DNA from: Ignavibacteriota bacterium
GTDB lineage: Bacteria > Bacteroidota > Ignavibacteria > Ignavibacteriales > Melioribacteraceae
Length of the DNA: 64,000 nt
Assembly: GCA_002698995.1 (NCBI GenBank)
Contig: PAAX01000023.1
Location: forward strand, 1 to 64,000
Direction: 5' to 3'
Below are positions 40,830-49,886 of this stretch, piece after piece (within the stretch, counting starts at the first letter, position 1; each line of letters opens with the position of its first letter). The position numbers and the translations under genes were made by a program. Below the pieces are notes generated by a model. It was not told the origin of the DNA and made no database searches. It saw only the letters and a program-made list of their open reading frames with translations.

Positions 40830-43133
40830 ATGAAAATAAAAAATATAATTTCGATTACTATATTTGGTTTTTTCTTAGCCTCTTGCGGTATTTGGCAGGA
40901 TTTTACTACTTTCTTTAATACCTATTATAATGCCAGACTTAATTTTGAAGAAGCAATGGAAGAAATTAATGCTCAACCAAGAGAACTTTTTGAGTTTAAG
41001 GAGCCGGCTCCAACAAATAAGGCAAAAACTTCACTTACTAAAGTGATTGAAAAATGTTCTAAAATTCTTCAGTTCGATTCCGAAAGTTCCTACTTTGATG
41101 AATCATTATTAATAATTGGCAAATCTTTTTATTATCAAGCAGAGTATCTTCAGGCAGTTAGAAAATTCCAGGAGCTTATTTCATTAACCGATACTGATCT
41201 TCAATTGGAAGCAAATTTATGGATAGGAAAAAGTGAGCTGCAATTAAGAAATTTTGAAAACGGTTATCAGATACTAGAAGAGGTTAAAACCAAAGCACGA
41301 GAAGCAGAAGAAGATGAAATTCTTATCGAAGCATACATTTCTCAAATTAGATATTTAATTAATAGAGAAAATTATGAAAGCGCAGTTAATTTAAGTGCAG
41401 AACTGCTTGATATTTCCGATTCCGATGAACGTAATGCAGAAATTACTTATGAAATGGGAAAGATTTATCTTCTCTTAAACGACAATGAAAATGCAGCTAA
41501 ATATTTTAGCAAGGTTACTGAATATTCTCCAACCTTTGATATTGAATTTTACAGCTTTTTAGAATTCGCAAAAATTCAAAAAGATTTGGGAAATTTAGAA
41601 CAAAGTCTTGAAGTACTTGAAGATTTGAGATCCGAAGATAAATATGCCGATTTCTATGATGAAATTGATTATCAAATTGCTTTGATTTATTATCAGCAGG
41701 AAAATATTGAAGATGCGTTGGATTTGTTTACCATTGTTGATACTACATATTCTAAAAAAGAAGCCGGCGGAAAAGCTAAATTTATGCGCGGCGAAATTAT
41801 GGAATTAGTTTTTGCAGATTATGACAGTGCTCAAAAATTTTATGATAAAATTCCAACTTCTGCAGCTCCAAAAGAAGTAAAGAATTCTGCTTCACTTAAA
41901 TCTATTAGTCTAAAAAAGTATTTTGATATAAAAAACGATTTGGATTTTCAACTAGCTCAAATGGTTTATCTTAAAGATGAAGATAGATTCATTGAAGATT
42001 CAACCTGGTATTACAATTGGAAAAACAGAGACACAACCAATCTTGCTGATTTATTCCAAGATCAAAAACCAAAGTTTAATGATGAATTTTTAGCAGATTC
42101 GATAAAAATAAAATTAGATTCAATTGCTGTTGATACCACACTTACCGGATATCAAAAAGATAGTTTGAATTATGTTTTGAGGGGATTACGTCCTCCTGAT
42201 AAAGATTTGCTGCCGGTTAATCCTGTTCCGCAAAATATTGTAGTTGAGGAAATTGAGAAACCTCCGTTTAATTATGAACCCAAGAGACCAAAAATTTCGG
42301 AAGACTCATTAAAAGTATTAATTGCCGATTCCAAAATAAAAATGGGAGATCACTTTTTTACTGAAATGAATGTCCCCGATTCAGCTTTTAAATATTATCA
42401 ATCAATTATAAATGATTATGACAGTACCAAGTTTGTTCCGAAAGCATTAGTGGCATTGGGTGGATATTATGCTTTGAGAGGAAATCAAGAAAAGGCTGAT
42501 AGTCTTTATAGAGTTGTTTATGAAAATTTTAAGAATGATAAAATTGTAAATGAAGCAGCTCGCAAACTGGATTTACCAGAAATCGATTTTATATCCGATC
42601 CCGCTGCAGATGAATATTTAATTGCAGAAGAACAATTGTTGAGTGAAAATTATAATAAAGCAATTTCTTCGCTTCTTAAGATTAATGATTTATATCCAAG
42701 CTCTCAATATGCTGCTAAATCACTTTATACCGTTGGATGGATTTACGAAAATGAATTATTTAAACCGGATTCTGCTTTCTTCTATTATGATTCGTTAATA
42801 TCTTCATTTAATAAAACAGAATACGCAAAAGCAGTTCAAGGGAAAGTTACTTTTTACAAAGCCGAAGAAGAGAAAGCCAAAACTGATTCGCTAAAGAGTC
42901 AGCAAGAAATTACTATTAAAGAAGAAGAAAAAACTGAACCGCTGCTTTCTTCTGAATTGGCTTTGCAAGATTCGCTTCATACAAATATGCAAGTGCAGGA
43001 TTCAACAAAAGTAACTCAGAATATTGAACAGCCTGAAGTAAAAGAAAATCAACAGCAGAATCAACAGTTTGAAAATCTGAACTCAACTCCAATTGGCGGA
43101 TCACAAAGAGTTTATAAGCGGGGACGAAGATAA
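40830..43133 (+). CDS. TPR-repeat lipoprotein, PorW/SprE-like
   Basis: Envelope lipoprotein of 767 residues with a signal peptide and lipobox (LASC, Cys about 19). The opening CGIWQDFTTFFNTYYNARLNFEEAM recalls the start of PorW/SprE lipoproteins that are needed for type IX secretion and gliding in Bacteroidota. Many helical TPR units cover residues 60-330 (for example DESLLIIGKSFYYQAEYLQAVRKFQELI) and 500-680. A Gln/Glu-rich tail ends in a basic RVYKRGRR. The ATG at 40830 starts 1 nt after the P-II stop. The type IX role is inferred from similarity by eye, not proved. Confidence 0.75.
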   Translation: MKIKNIISITIFGFFLASCGIWQDFTTFFNTYYNARLNFEEAMEEINAQPRELFEFKEPAPTNKAKTSLTKVIEKCSKILQFDSESSYFDESLLIIGKSFYYQAEYLQAVRKFQELISLTDTDLQLEANLWIGKSELQLRNFENGYQILEEVKTKAREAEEDEILIEAYISQIRYLINRENYESAVNLSAELLDISDSDERNAEITYEMGKIYLLLNDNENAAKYFSKVTEYSPTFDIEFYSFLEFAKIQKDLGNLEQSLEVLEDLRSEDKYADFYDEIDYQIALIYYQQENIEDALDLFTIVDTTYSKKEAGGKAKFMRGEIMELVFADYDSAQKFYDKIPTSAAPKEVKNSASLKSISLKKYFDIKNDLDFQLAQMVYLKDEDRFIEDSTWYYNWKNRDTTNLADLFQDQKPKFNDEFLADSIKIKLDSIAVDTTLTGYQKDSLNYVLRGLRPPDKDLLPVNPVPQNIVVEEIEKPPFNYEPKRPKISEDSLKVLIADSKIKMGDHFFTEMNVPDSAFKYYQSIINDYDSTKFVPKALVALGGYYALRGNQEKADSLYRVVYENFKNDKIVNEAARKLDLPEIDFISDPAADEYLIAEEQLLSENYNKAISSLLKINDLYPSSQYAAKSLYTVGWIYENELFKPDSAFFYYDSLISSFNKTEYAKAVQGKVTFYKAEEEKAKTDSLKSQQEITIKEEEKTEPLLSSELALQDSLHTNMQVQDSTKVTQNIEQPEVKENQQQNQQFENLNSTPIGGSQRVYKRGRR

Positions 43134-43145
43134 CTCCTTTTTATT

Positions 43146-43802
43146 ATGACTAGAAGAAAACTTCTCCAATTAATTGAAGAAGGTGAAAATCTTTATATTG
43201 AGTTCAAACAAAGATTTTCTTCTTATGAAAAAATTGCGAAAGAAATGCTTGCTTTTGCAAATACCAGCGGCGGAGTAATAATTTTTGGTGTTGATGATGA
43301 TAAATCGATTTACGGTGTTGAAAGTGAAAAAAGTGAGACTGCTTTAGTTGAAGAAACCGCAAAGAATTATTGTGAACCTCCCTTACAAATTCAAGTAAGT
43401 TATTTTGAAATAGAACATAAGGAATTAGTAGTTGTAGAAATTCCCGAATCTTCTAATAAACCACATAGACTGCAGGATTATAAACCTTCAATAGATATTA
43501 ATGATGCTAATGTTTATGTAAGAGTTGGTGAGAAAAGTGTGCTTGCCAGTAAAGAGATGATAAAGGTTCTTCAAAACCAAGTTAAGAAAAAGGAATTAAA
43601 AAATTATACAGTTGGAAAAAATGAAAAAATTGCTTTTGATTATCTTGAAAAGAATGAAACGATAAATGTGAAAGAGCTTAGTAAAATTGCGAACATATCA
43701 AATAGAAGAGCGTCAAGAACTTTAATTAATTTAGTTAGAGCCAACTTGTTAATGATACACACCAAAGACAACGGTGAAGATTATTTTACTTATTGCGGTT
43801 AG
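43146..43802 (+). CDS. AlbA_2 (Schlafen-like) domain ATP-binding/DNA-binding protein
   Basis: A 218-residue protein. The AlbA_2 domain fills residues 1-130, recognised from GENLYIEFKQRFSSYEKIAKEMLAFANTSGGVIIFGVDDDKSIYGV and the later IPESSNKPHR and VYVRVGEKSVLAS. The C-terminal 60 residues look like a winged helix (VKELSKIANISNRRASRTLINLVRANLL). These proteins are usually called putative transcriptional regulators; the real function is not known. Its last 17 nt overlap the 3' end of the trmH-like gene on the other strand. Confidence 0.88.
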   Translation: MTRRKLLQLIEEGENLYIEFKQRFSSYEKIAKEMLAFANTSGGVIIFGVDDDKSIYGVESEKSETALVEETAKNYCEPPLQIQVSYFEIEHKELVVVEIPESSNKPHRLQDYKPSIDINDANVYVRVGEKSVLASKEMIKVLQNQVKKKELKNYTVGKNEKIAFDYLEKNETINVKELSKIANISNRRASRTLINLVRANLLMIHTKDNGEDYFTYCG

Positions 43803-44334
43803 CTTCGTCGTAAATTTTTCTCAATTCAAAAATTGAAATGCCATAAGCAACAGCTACATTTAATGACTGTTTAATTCCATATTGAGGAATTTCAATTGAA
43901 AAATCACATAAATCAATTAATTCCTGTGAGACTCCGGTAATTTCATTCCCAACAATTAAACAGAGCGGCATATCAATTTCTTTAACTGAATAATGAGGAA
44001 TGCTTTTATCTGTCTGCTCAAGTGCACAGATTTTAATTCCTTCAGCTTTTAACTTCCTTACAACTTCAATTGGATTTTCTGAATATTCCCAATCTACGCT
44101 ATCTTGTGAACCTAATGCGGTTTTCAAAACTTCTTTTTTTGGCGGGTGAGGTGTAAATCCGCAAAGATATAACTTAGTAATCATAGCACCATCAGAAGTT
44201 CTGAAAATTGAACCTACGTTGTAAGAACTTCTAATACTGTTTAATACAACATAAACCGGAAGCTTATCAGCTTTGTGAATAGAATCAACAGTTAATCTGT
44301 TTTCTGCAATTTCATCGTGGGATAGTTTTTTCAT
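43786..44334 (-). CDS. SpoU/TrmH-family RNA methyltransferase
   Basis: RNA 2'-O-methyltransferase of 182 residues with the trefoil-knot SAM site. The conserved motifs are NVGSIFRTSDGAMI, LIVGNEITGVSQE and IPQYGIKQSLNVAVAYGISIFEL. The target nucleotide in tRNA or rRNA cannot be assigned from the short sequence. It is co-transcribed with the SMR exporter and rlmN (4-nt ATGA overlap with the exporter). Confidence 0.9.
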   Translation of the reverse strand: MKKLSHDEIAENRLTVDSIHKADKLPVYVVLNSIRSSYNVGSIFRTSDGAMITKLYLCGFTPHPPKKEVLKTALGSQDSVDWEYSENPIEVVRKLKAEGIKICALEQTDKSIPHYSVKEIDMPLCLIVGNEITGVSQELIDLCDFSIEIPQYGIKQSLNVAVAYGISIFELRKIYDEANRNK

Positions 44335-44657
44335 TTTGTAGAAGTTGATAATAATTTTAATCCGATTATTCCAATGATAATCATCATTATAAATAATATT
44401 CTTAAAAAATCTTTTGGTTCATCAAAAAATAAAATTCCATAAATGGTAGTGCCAACAACACCAATTCCGGTCCAGACTGCGTATGAAGTTCCGATTGGCA
44501 AAGTTTTTACTCCTAATGCAAGAAATACATAGCTCAATATCATAGTAATAATAGTAAATATACTAGCTTTAATGTTCGTAAAACCTTCACTGTACTTTAA
44601 ACCTATTGCCCAGCTAATTTCAAATACTGCAGCAATTAAAACATATACCCAAGCCAT
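44331..44657 (-). CDS. SMR-family small multidrug/guanidinium exporter (SugE/Gdx-like)
   Basis: Four-helix membrane exporter of 108 residues working as a dimer. The first helix reads MAWVYVLIAAVFEISWAIGLKYSEGF, with the membrane Glu of the SMR family. The WAIGLKYSEGFT segment favours the Gdx/SugE branch (guanidinium exporters) over EmrE. The start is the ATG at 44657, which overlaps the rlmN stop by one base; a longer start at 44684 would sit inside rlmN. No guanidine riboswitch is visible, since the gene is internal to an operon. Confidence 0.88.
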   Translation of the reverse strand: MAWVYVLIAAVFEISWAIGLKYSEGFTNIKASIFTIITMILSYVFLALGVKTLPIGTSYAVWTGIGVVGTTIYGILFFDEPKDFLRILFIMMIIIGIIGLKLLSTSTK

Positions 44658-45718
44658 TAGAATTTCACCGCTAACTGTCCGCATGCAGCTGCAATATCAT
44701 CTCCTTGGGTATCGCGTAACATAACAGTAATATTTTTGTCTCTTAATTTATCTGCAAACAGTTGTATTTTATGAAATGGAGTCGGTTCTAATTCCGCTGA
44801 AATTCCATCAGGATTCATATGTTTAATACTGTTAAATGGAATAATATTTATTTTAGATGGAACAGAAGCGCATATTTTTATAAGACCTTTTATATCTTCT
44901 TCTCTGTCATTTATCCCTTCAAGCATTGTATATTCAAAGGTAATTCTGGTTTTAGTAGTTTTAGCATAATACTTAATTGCATCCAGATTTTGCTTTAATG
45001 AGTACTTTTCATTAATAGGCATAATTTTACTTCTTATATCTTCAAAAGCAGAATGCAGCGACAAAGCAAGTTTAACACGAAGACCGGAATCAGCTAATTC
45101 CTTAATTTTGTGAGGAATTCCCGATGTAGAAACAGTAATTCTATTTCTGCTTAATCCGGTACTTAATTCATTCGTAAAAATTTGTAATGATTTTATTGTC
45201 TCTTCAAAGTTGAGAAGAGGTTCTCCCATTCCCATATAAACAATATTTGTTATTTCCTTTGCGCCGTAGTCTTTTGAAGCAAGTAAGTATTGATCAACAA
45301 TTTCTCCTGCAGTTAGATTGCGTTTGTATCCCATTAATCCTGTTGCACAGAATTTACAATCTAAGGGACAGCCGACTTGAGTAGAAATACATAGGGTTTT
45401 TCTATCTTTGTCAGGAATTACAACTGATTCAATATTTCTGTTATCAAAAGTCTTAAAAAGATATTTCTCAGTTCCGGTTGATGCAGAGTATTCCGATGTA
45501 ACTTTTTCTAAGGCAGCAATATCATAATTTTCCTTCAGCTTATTTCTTAAGCTTTTTGGAATGTTAACCATTTGATCATAATCAAATGCGAGATGATTGT
45601 ACATCCAGTTAAAAATTTGCTCTGCTCTAAATTTTTGTTCTCCTAATTCGAGCATCAAATCTTTTAACTCATCCAGAGTTCTGCCTTTTATAAATCTATC
45701 TTTAATTACTGATTTCAT
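44657..45718 (-). CDS. rlmN: 23S rRNA (A2503-C2)/tRNA (A37-C2) methyltransferase RlmN
   Basis: Radical-SAM enzyme that methylates C2 of A2503 in 23S rRNA and A37 in tRNAs. The 353-residue protein has the cluster motif C-x3-C-x2-C in GCPLDCKFCATG, the upstream SVVIPDKDRKTLCISTQVG, the SAM-binding GMGEPLLN and a late cysteine in RDTQGDDIAAACGQLA needed for catalysis. It is the first gene of the rlmN-SMR-trmH operon, and its promoter lies in the 210-nt gap shared with the divergent acyl-CoA dehydrogenase. Confidence 0.96.
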   Translation of the reverse strand: MKSVIKDRFIKGRTLDELKDLMLELGEQKFRAEQIFNWMYNHLAFDYDQMVNIPKSLRNKLKENYDIAALEKVTSEYSASTGTEKYLFKTFDNRNIESVVIPDKDRKTLCISTQVGCPLDCKFCATGLMGYKRNLTAGEIVDQYLLASKDYGAKEITNIVYMGMGEPLLNFEETIKSLQIFTNELSTGLSRNRITVSTSGIPHKIKELADSGLRVKLALSLHSAFEDIRSKIMPINEKYSLKQNLDAIKYYAKTTKTRITFEYTMLEGINDREEDIKGLIKICASVPSKINIIPFNSIKHMNPDGISAELEPTPFHKIQLFADKLRDKNITVMLRDTQGDDIAAACGQLAVKF

Positions 45719-45928
45719 AGCTTACAAATATAGTAAACGAATAAGTAAGTTATCCGCAGAAATTAATACATAAAAGCCTATTTAAATGGCAATTATCCAA
45801 AATTTGCGAGAAAAAATATTTTATGAATCTAAACCAACAGAAAAGTTTGTTATTGAAATTTCAATCTTCATTCTTTAGTTTCTGTACACAAAGAATAACC
45901 TCATAACCCAATAAATTAAGAGGATAAA

Positions 45929-47074
45929 ATGAATTTTGATTTAACTGAAGATCAATTAATGATCCAAGAAAGTGCGAGAGATTTTGCGCAAAATGAAATT
46001 GCCCCTTCATCAATTGAAAGAGATAAAAAAGGAGAATTCCCCGCAGAGATCGTAAAGAAAATGGGAGAGCTTGGTTTTATGGGAATGATGGTTTCCCCTA
46101 ACTATGATGGTGCCGGATTAGATACAATAAGCTATGTGCTTGCTATGATTGAAATTTCGAAAGTGGATGCAAGTGTTGGTGTTATTATGTCTGTCAATAA
46201 TTCTCTTGTCACGTTTGGATTAGAAAAATGGGGATCGGAATATATTAAAGAAACTTTCTTAAAGCCGTTAGCTAGAGGAGAAAAACTTGGAGCTTTTGCG
46301 CTTTCCGAACCTGAAGCTGGAAGTGATGCAACTAAACAAAAAACTTATGCTGAAAAAGATGGTTCACATTGGGTTTTAAATGGAATTAAAAATTGGATTA
46401 CAAACGGTCAAAGTGCAGATTATTACATCGTTATTGCTCAAACTGATAAAGATCAAGGGCACAAAGGAATTACTGCTTTTGTTGTCGAAAAAGGAACTCC
46501 CGGATTTGAACATGGAGTTAAAGAAGATAAACTTGGAATTAGAAGTTCCGATACTTGCTCATTAACTTTTACAAATTGCAGAGTTCCGGAAGAAAACGTT
46601 ATTTGGGAAGTAGGCAAAGGATTCAACTTTGCAATGAATACGTTAAACGGCGGAAGATACGGAATAGCAGCGCAGGCTGTAGGTTTGGCAGAAGCTTCTT
46701 TTGAAGCCGCAATTAAATATTCGAAAGAAAGAAAAACATTTGGAACTGAAATTGCAAATCATCAAGCTATTCAATTTAAGTTAGCTGATATGGCTACAAA
46801 TCTTGATGCAGCTAAATTGCTTACATTAAGAGCTGCAGCCCTAAAGGATGCCGGTAAACCTTATATTAAAGAAGCATCGATGGCTAAGCTTTATGCATCT
46901 GAAGTAGCAGTTAAAAATGCACTTGAAGCAATTCAGATACATGGTGGTTACGGATATGTTAGGGAATATTTAGTAGAAAGATTTTTAAGAGATTCCAAAA
47001 TTACTGAGATTTATGAAGGAACTTCTGAAATTCAAAGAATTATTATTGCAAGACAATTATTGAAAGAATATTGA
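45929..47074 (+). CDS. acyl-CoA dehydrogenase (short/branched-chain type)
   Basis: FAD flavoenzyme of fatty or amino acid degradation that introduces a double bond into an acyl-CoA. The 381-residue protein has FALSEPEAGSDATKQKT, the FAD block WITNGQSADYYIVIAQT, and the catalytic Glu in EIYEGTSEIQRIIIARQLL. The size fits butyryl-CoA-type enzymes, but substrate length is not decided by sequence. GAGGATAAA precedes the ATG. A cupin and a DUF2442 gene follow within 12 nt, probably in one operon. Confidence 0.94.
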   Translation: MNFDLTEDQLMIQESARDFAQNEIAPSSIERDKKGEFPAEIVKKMGELGFMGMMVSPNYDGAGLDTISYVLAMIEISKVDASVGVIMSVNNSLVTFGLEKWGSEYIKETFLKPLARGEKLGAFALSEPEAGSDATKQKTYAEKDGSHWVLNGIKNWITNGQSADYYIVIAQTDKDQGHKGITAFVVEKGTPGFEHGVKEDKLGIRSSDTCSLTFTNCRVPEENVIWEVGKGFNFAMNTLNGGRYGIAAQAVGLAEASFEAAIKYSKERKTFGTEIANHQAIQFKLADMATNLDAAKLLTLRAAALKDAGKPYIKEASMAKLYASEVAVKNALEAIQIHGGYGYVREYLVERFLRDSKITEIYEGTSEIQRIIIARQLLKEY

Positions 47075-47086
47075 TTAATTAAAAAT

Positions 47087-47455
47087 ATGATAGAAGTTAA
47101 TGGAATTAATATCGGAGAGAAATTTAATAGTTTCTCAGAATATTGGACTCCCAAAATTGTTGGAGAACTTAACGGTCAATTTGTTAAGCTTGCCAAATTA
47201 AAAGGAGAGTTTGTTTGGCATAATCATAAAGAAGAAGATGAATTGTTTTACGTTTATAAAGGTCAATTACAAATTAAGCTGAAAGATAAGATTGTAAATA
47301 TTGATCAAGGTGAATTCTTTATTATACCTAAGGGTGTTGGTCATTCACCTTATGCAGAGAATGAATGTCATGTTATTTTATTTGAACCAAAAGCTACCGC
47401 TCATACCGGGAATGTTGAACATGAGTTAACAGTTAAAAATCAAGAGTGGATATAA
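47087..47455 (+). CDS. cupin-domain protein
   Basis: A 122-residue protein with a single cupin barrel: metal-site block VWHNHKEEDELFYVYKGQLQIKL (two His and one Glu), then EFFIIPKGVGHSPYA with the third His. It could be a small isomerase, dioxygenase or sensor; the substrate is unknown. It overlaps the DUF2442 start by one base. Confidence 0.85.
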   Translation: MIEVNGINIGEKFNSFSEYWTPKIVGELNGQFVKLAKLKGEFVWHNHKEEDELFYVYKGQLQIKLKDKIVNIDQGEFFIIPKGVGHSPYAENECHVILFEPKATAHTGNVEHELTVKNQEWI

Positions 47456-47733
47456 TGAGTAAAATTATTGAAATAACTGTTTTAGAAGATTATCAATTAC
47501 ATCTAAAATTTGATGACGGAATTGAAGGAGAGCTAAAACTAAATCATCTTTTGAAAAACAATGAATACAATTTTGTAAATGATTACTCAGAATTCAGCAA
47601 AGTTAAAGTTCATCCTAAATCCGGTGATTTATTTTGGGAAGATTACCAAACAGAACATCTCTGTAAAAATGCAATCAGAAAACAAATTGAACTGCGCAAT
47701 CTTGCAAAAAGATTAAAGCTGATGGTTGATTAA
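47455..47733 (+). CDS. DUF2442 domain protein
   Basis: A 92-residue protein starting at the ATG overlapping the cupin stop (TAATG). The pattern ITVLEDYQLHLKFDDGIEGELKL and KVKVHPKSGDLFWEDYQTEHLC fits DUF2442, often seen as small stand-alone proteins beside unrelated genes, including toxin-antitoxin loci. No toxin partner is next to it here, so I do not call it an antitoxin. Confidence 0.75.
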   Translation: MSKIIEITVLEDYQLHLKFDDGIEGELKLNHLLKNNEYNFVNDYSEFSKVKVHPKSGDLFWEDYQTEHLCKNAIRKQIELRNLAKRLKLMVD

Positions 47734-47734
47734 A

Positions 47735-48169
47735 ATGAAAATTATTTTATCAATTATATTTCTTTTGTTTTTCCTTCCTTTAAAAGCGCAGACTGATTGG
47801 GAAAGATGGCAGGCAAAGGAAGTTTTATATTTAGTTGGTAAAGCTGAAGTTAGAGATTATTCAATAGATAGATCAAGTTTTGGTTCTACCGTTTTGTCTT
47901 CAATAAGGAACGGTTATTATTTTTTAATCTCTGATTTGGATGGTGAAAATTGTCCGTTTCATCCATCTTGTTCAGCATTTGCAGTTGAAGCAATAAAAGA
48001 AACTAATATTTTGCAAGGATCATTAATTTTTGCCGATAGATTTACGCGAGATTTAAATTTTGTGAAGAATCCCAATCAATATAAAATTCATGAAGGCAGT
48101 AAATTATTTGATCCTTATTATAATTATCTTTTATCAGAAACTGCTATTTTTACAAACAATAAAAAGTAA
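47735..48169 (+). CDS. yidD: YidD-family membrane-insertion factor with an N-terminal signal peptide
   Basis: A 144-residue protein. The central CPFHPSCSAFAVEAIKETNILQGSLIFADRFTRD is the YidD signature (P-x-C-S-x-(Y/F)-x3-A-I and the downstream R). Classical YidD (70-85 residues) is cytoplasmic, encoded between rnpA and yidC. This one has an added signal peptide (MKIILSIIFLLFFLPLKAQ) and about 45 extra N-terminal residues, so it should be exported. It is followed by two paralogous TPR/membrane proteins, suggesting a three-gene unit of unknown purpose. Confidence 0.82.
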   Translation: MKIILSIIFLLFFLPLKAQTDWERWQAKEVLYLVGKAEVRDYSIDRSSFGSTVLSSIRNGYYFLISDLDGENCPFHPSCSAFAVEAIKETNILQGSLIFADRFTRDLNFVKNPNQYKIHEGSKLFDPYYNYLLSETAIFTNNKK

Positions 48170-48195
48170 AAATCGCAAAACTATTCGGGTTTATA

Positions 48196-49056
48196 TTGCT
48201 TAAAAAGTTTTTCTTAATAATTCTTCTCCTTCTTTTAGCTGATAGTTTATCTGCTCAAAATGTATTATTCAATTCTAAAAATAGATTAAGCTTTGCAGAT
48301 AATCTTTTTTGTGAACAAGATTATTTGCGTGCTTTTAATGAATATCGTGAGTATCTAAAATTTGGTTATAATGATACGGTAATTTTTAAAATATCAATTT
48401 CATTAGCGCAAATGGGGAGATTCTCCGAGGCAATTGATTACAACAAAACTCTTTTCGGCAGTTTAAGACTTTCGGAAGAAGCCAAATTTGAGTTTTATAG
48501 AAATCTTTTTTTATCGAATAGAATTAATGAATTTAAATATTTTTATGAAACCGATTCTTTTATTCCATCTGAGAAAGAGGTTTATCTGAAAAGAATGCTT
48601 TTAACCTCAGATTTACTCAGTATGAAAAAGTACAACTTGAATTTAGATGAACTGTTAAAAGCTTTTCCAAGGTCAATTGCGGATACATTAACTAATTTTT
48701 ATAAAAGATTAAGTTTCCCAAATCAAAAAGATCCAATGCTTGCTGGAATTTATTCTGCACTTATTCCGGGTCTTGGAAAAGTGTACACTGAAGAATATGG
48801 CGACGGGATTACAGCTTTTCTATTGACCGGTATTTTAACTTATCTTGCTGTAGATAATTTTAATGCCGATCATAAATATAGAGGCTGGCTCTTTACCGGA
48901 TTAGCAGCTTATTTTTATGCAGGAAATATTTATGGCTCCGTTTCATCAGCTCATAAATTTAATGCTGATTTAAGATTGAGTCTCGATTCCGATATGAAAA
49001 TATTTTTTAACAAGAATAATTACTTTATTCCAAAACCAAGATTTATATGCGACTAA
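48196..49056 (+). CDS. exported TPR protein with C-terminal membrane segments (paralogue 1)
   Basis: Not assigned to a named family. The 286-residue protein starts at TTG 48196 with a weak ribosome site. A signal peptide (ending DSLSAQN) is followed by helical TPR-like pairs such as RLSFADNLFCEQDYLRAFNEYREYL and ISLAQMGRFSEAIDYNKTLF. The C-terminal third has hydrophobic segments with the motif ALIPGLGKVYTEEYGDGITAFLLTG, resembling DUF5683-type tails. It overlaps the next gene by 10 nt and shares its layout, so the pair arose by duplication. Confidence 0.72.
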   Translation: MLKKFFLIILLLLLADSLSAQNVLFNSKNRLSFADNLFCEQDYLRAFNEYREYLKFGYNDTVIFKISISLAQMGRFSEAIDYNKTLFGSLRLSEEAKFEFYRNLFLSNRINEFKYFYETDSFIPSEKEVYLKRMLLTSDLLSMKKYNLNLDELLKAFPRSIADTLTNFYKRLSFPNQKDPMLAGIYSALIPGLGKVYTEEYGDGITAFLLTGILTYLAVDNFNADHKYRGWLFTGLAAYFYAGNIYGSVSSAHKFNADLRLSLDSDMKIFFNKNNYFIPKPRFICD

Positions 49057-49886
49057 ACTTCAAATATTTATTGCTCTTTTTTATTATCTCGGTTATTAAT
49101 ATAAAACCGCAAGATGATCTACAAAGACAAGTTGAGTTTGCCGATAATCTTTATCATCAAAAATTATTTTATGATGCAATAACAGAGTATAAAAGACTTC
49201 TCTTCTTTGATGTGAATAGAACTTATAGTTTTTATGCAAATAACAAAATTGCTCAATCTTATAAAGGAGGAGGCAAATTTGATGATGCCGTTAAATACTT
49301 TAAGAAAGCCGAACTTTCAACTTTAGATCAAAGTGAAAAATTTGAATCTAAGTTAGAAATAATAAAAGTAAATATTTTAAGAGAAACAACTCAGCAAAGC
49401 ATTGATTTAATTGATGAATTATTATCTGAAGAAAAAGATAAAGAAAAAGTTAAACAGCTTGATTACTGGAAAGCTTGGACGTACATGTTTGCCAATAAAT
49501 GGGAAATTGCATACCAGATTTTGAATATTTATCCAGAATTTTCAGAATTATCAAAGTACTGTAAAGAAGTTATTGATGAAAAATATTCTGTAAATTTTGC
49601 TAAATTACTTGCATATATTTTGCCCGGTGCCGGACAGTTTTATACCGGTGAATATTTATCTGGTGCAATGTCGTTATCATGGAATATTTTATTTGGATAT
49701 TTAACCATAAACTCATTTGTTGAGGAAAGAGTATTTGACGGATTTGCAATTGGTACATTACTCTGGATGAGATTTTACAGAGGAAACTACCAAAATGCAG
49801 AACGATTTGCAGAGAACAAAAACATTGAAATTGCTAATAATAAATTGAAATACATTCAACAAAACTATCAAGGATTAAAACCGTGA
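49047..49886 (+). CDS. exported TPR protein with C-terminal membrane segments (paralogue 2)
   Basis: Not assigned to a named family. The 279-residue protein has an N-terminal signal, helical repeats (VEFADNLYHQKLFYDAITEYKRLLFF and DDAVKYFKKAEL) and the tail motif YILPGAGQFYTGEYLSGAMSL with a membrane segment, then a final soluble helix. It parallels the preceding gene in size and order of parts. It reads GTGA at the junction with the ACT gene, so these genes are translationally coupled. Confidence 0.72.
   Translation: MRLNFKYLLLFFIISVINIKPQDDLQRQVEFADNLYHQKLFYDAITEYKRLLFFDVNRTYSFYANNKIAQSYKGGGKFDDAVKYFKKAELSTLDQSEKFESKLEIIKVNILRETTQQSIDLIDELLSEEKDKEKVKQLDYWKAWTYMFANKWEIAYQILNIYPEFSELSKYCKEVIDEKYSVNFAKLLAYILPGAGQFYTGEYLSGAMSLSWNILFGYLTINSFVEERVFDGFAIGTLLWMRFYRGNYQNAERFAENKNIEIANNKLKYIQQNYQGLKP

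Noticed and set aside
44620-44700. Possible guanidine riboswitch for the SMR exporter
   Set aside because: The exporter start overlaps the rlmN stop, leaving no room for a leader.
47455-47733. DUF2442 gene as an antitoxin
   Set aside because: No RelE/HigB-like toxin gene is adjacent; neighbours are a cupin and the YidD-like gene.
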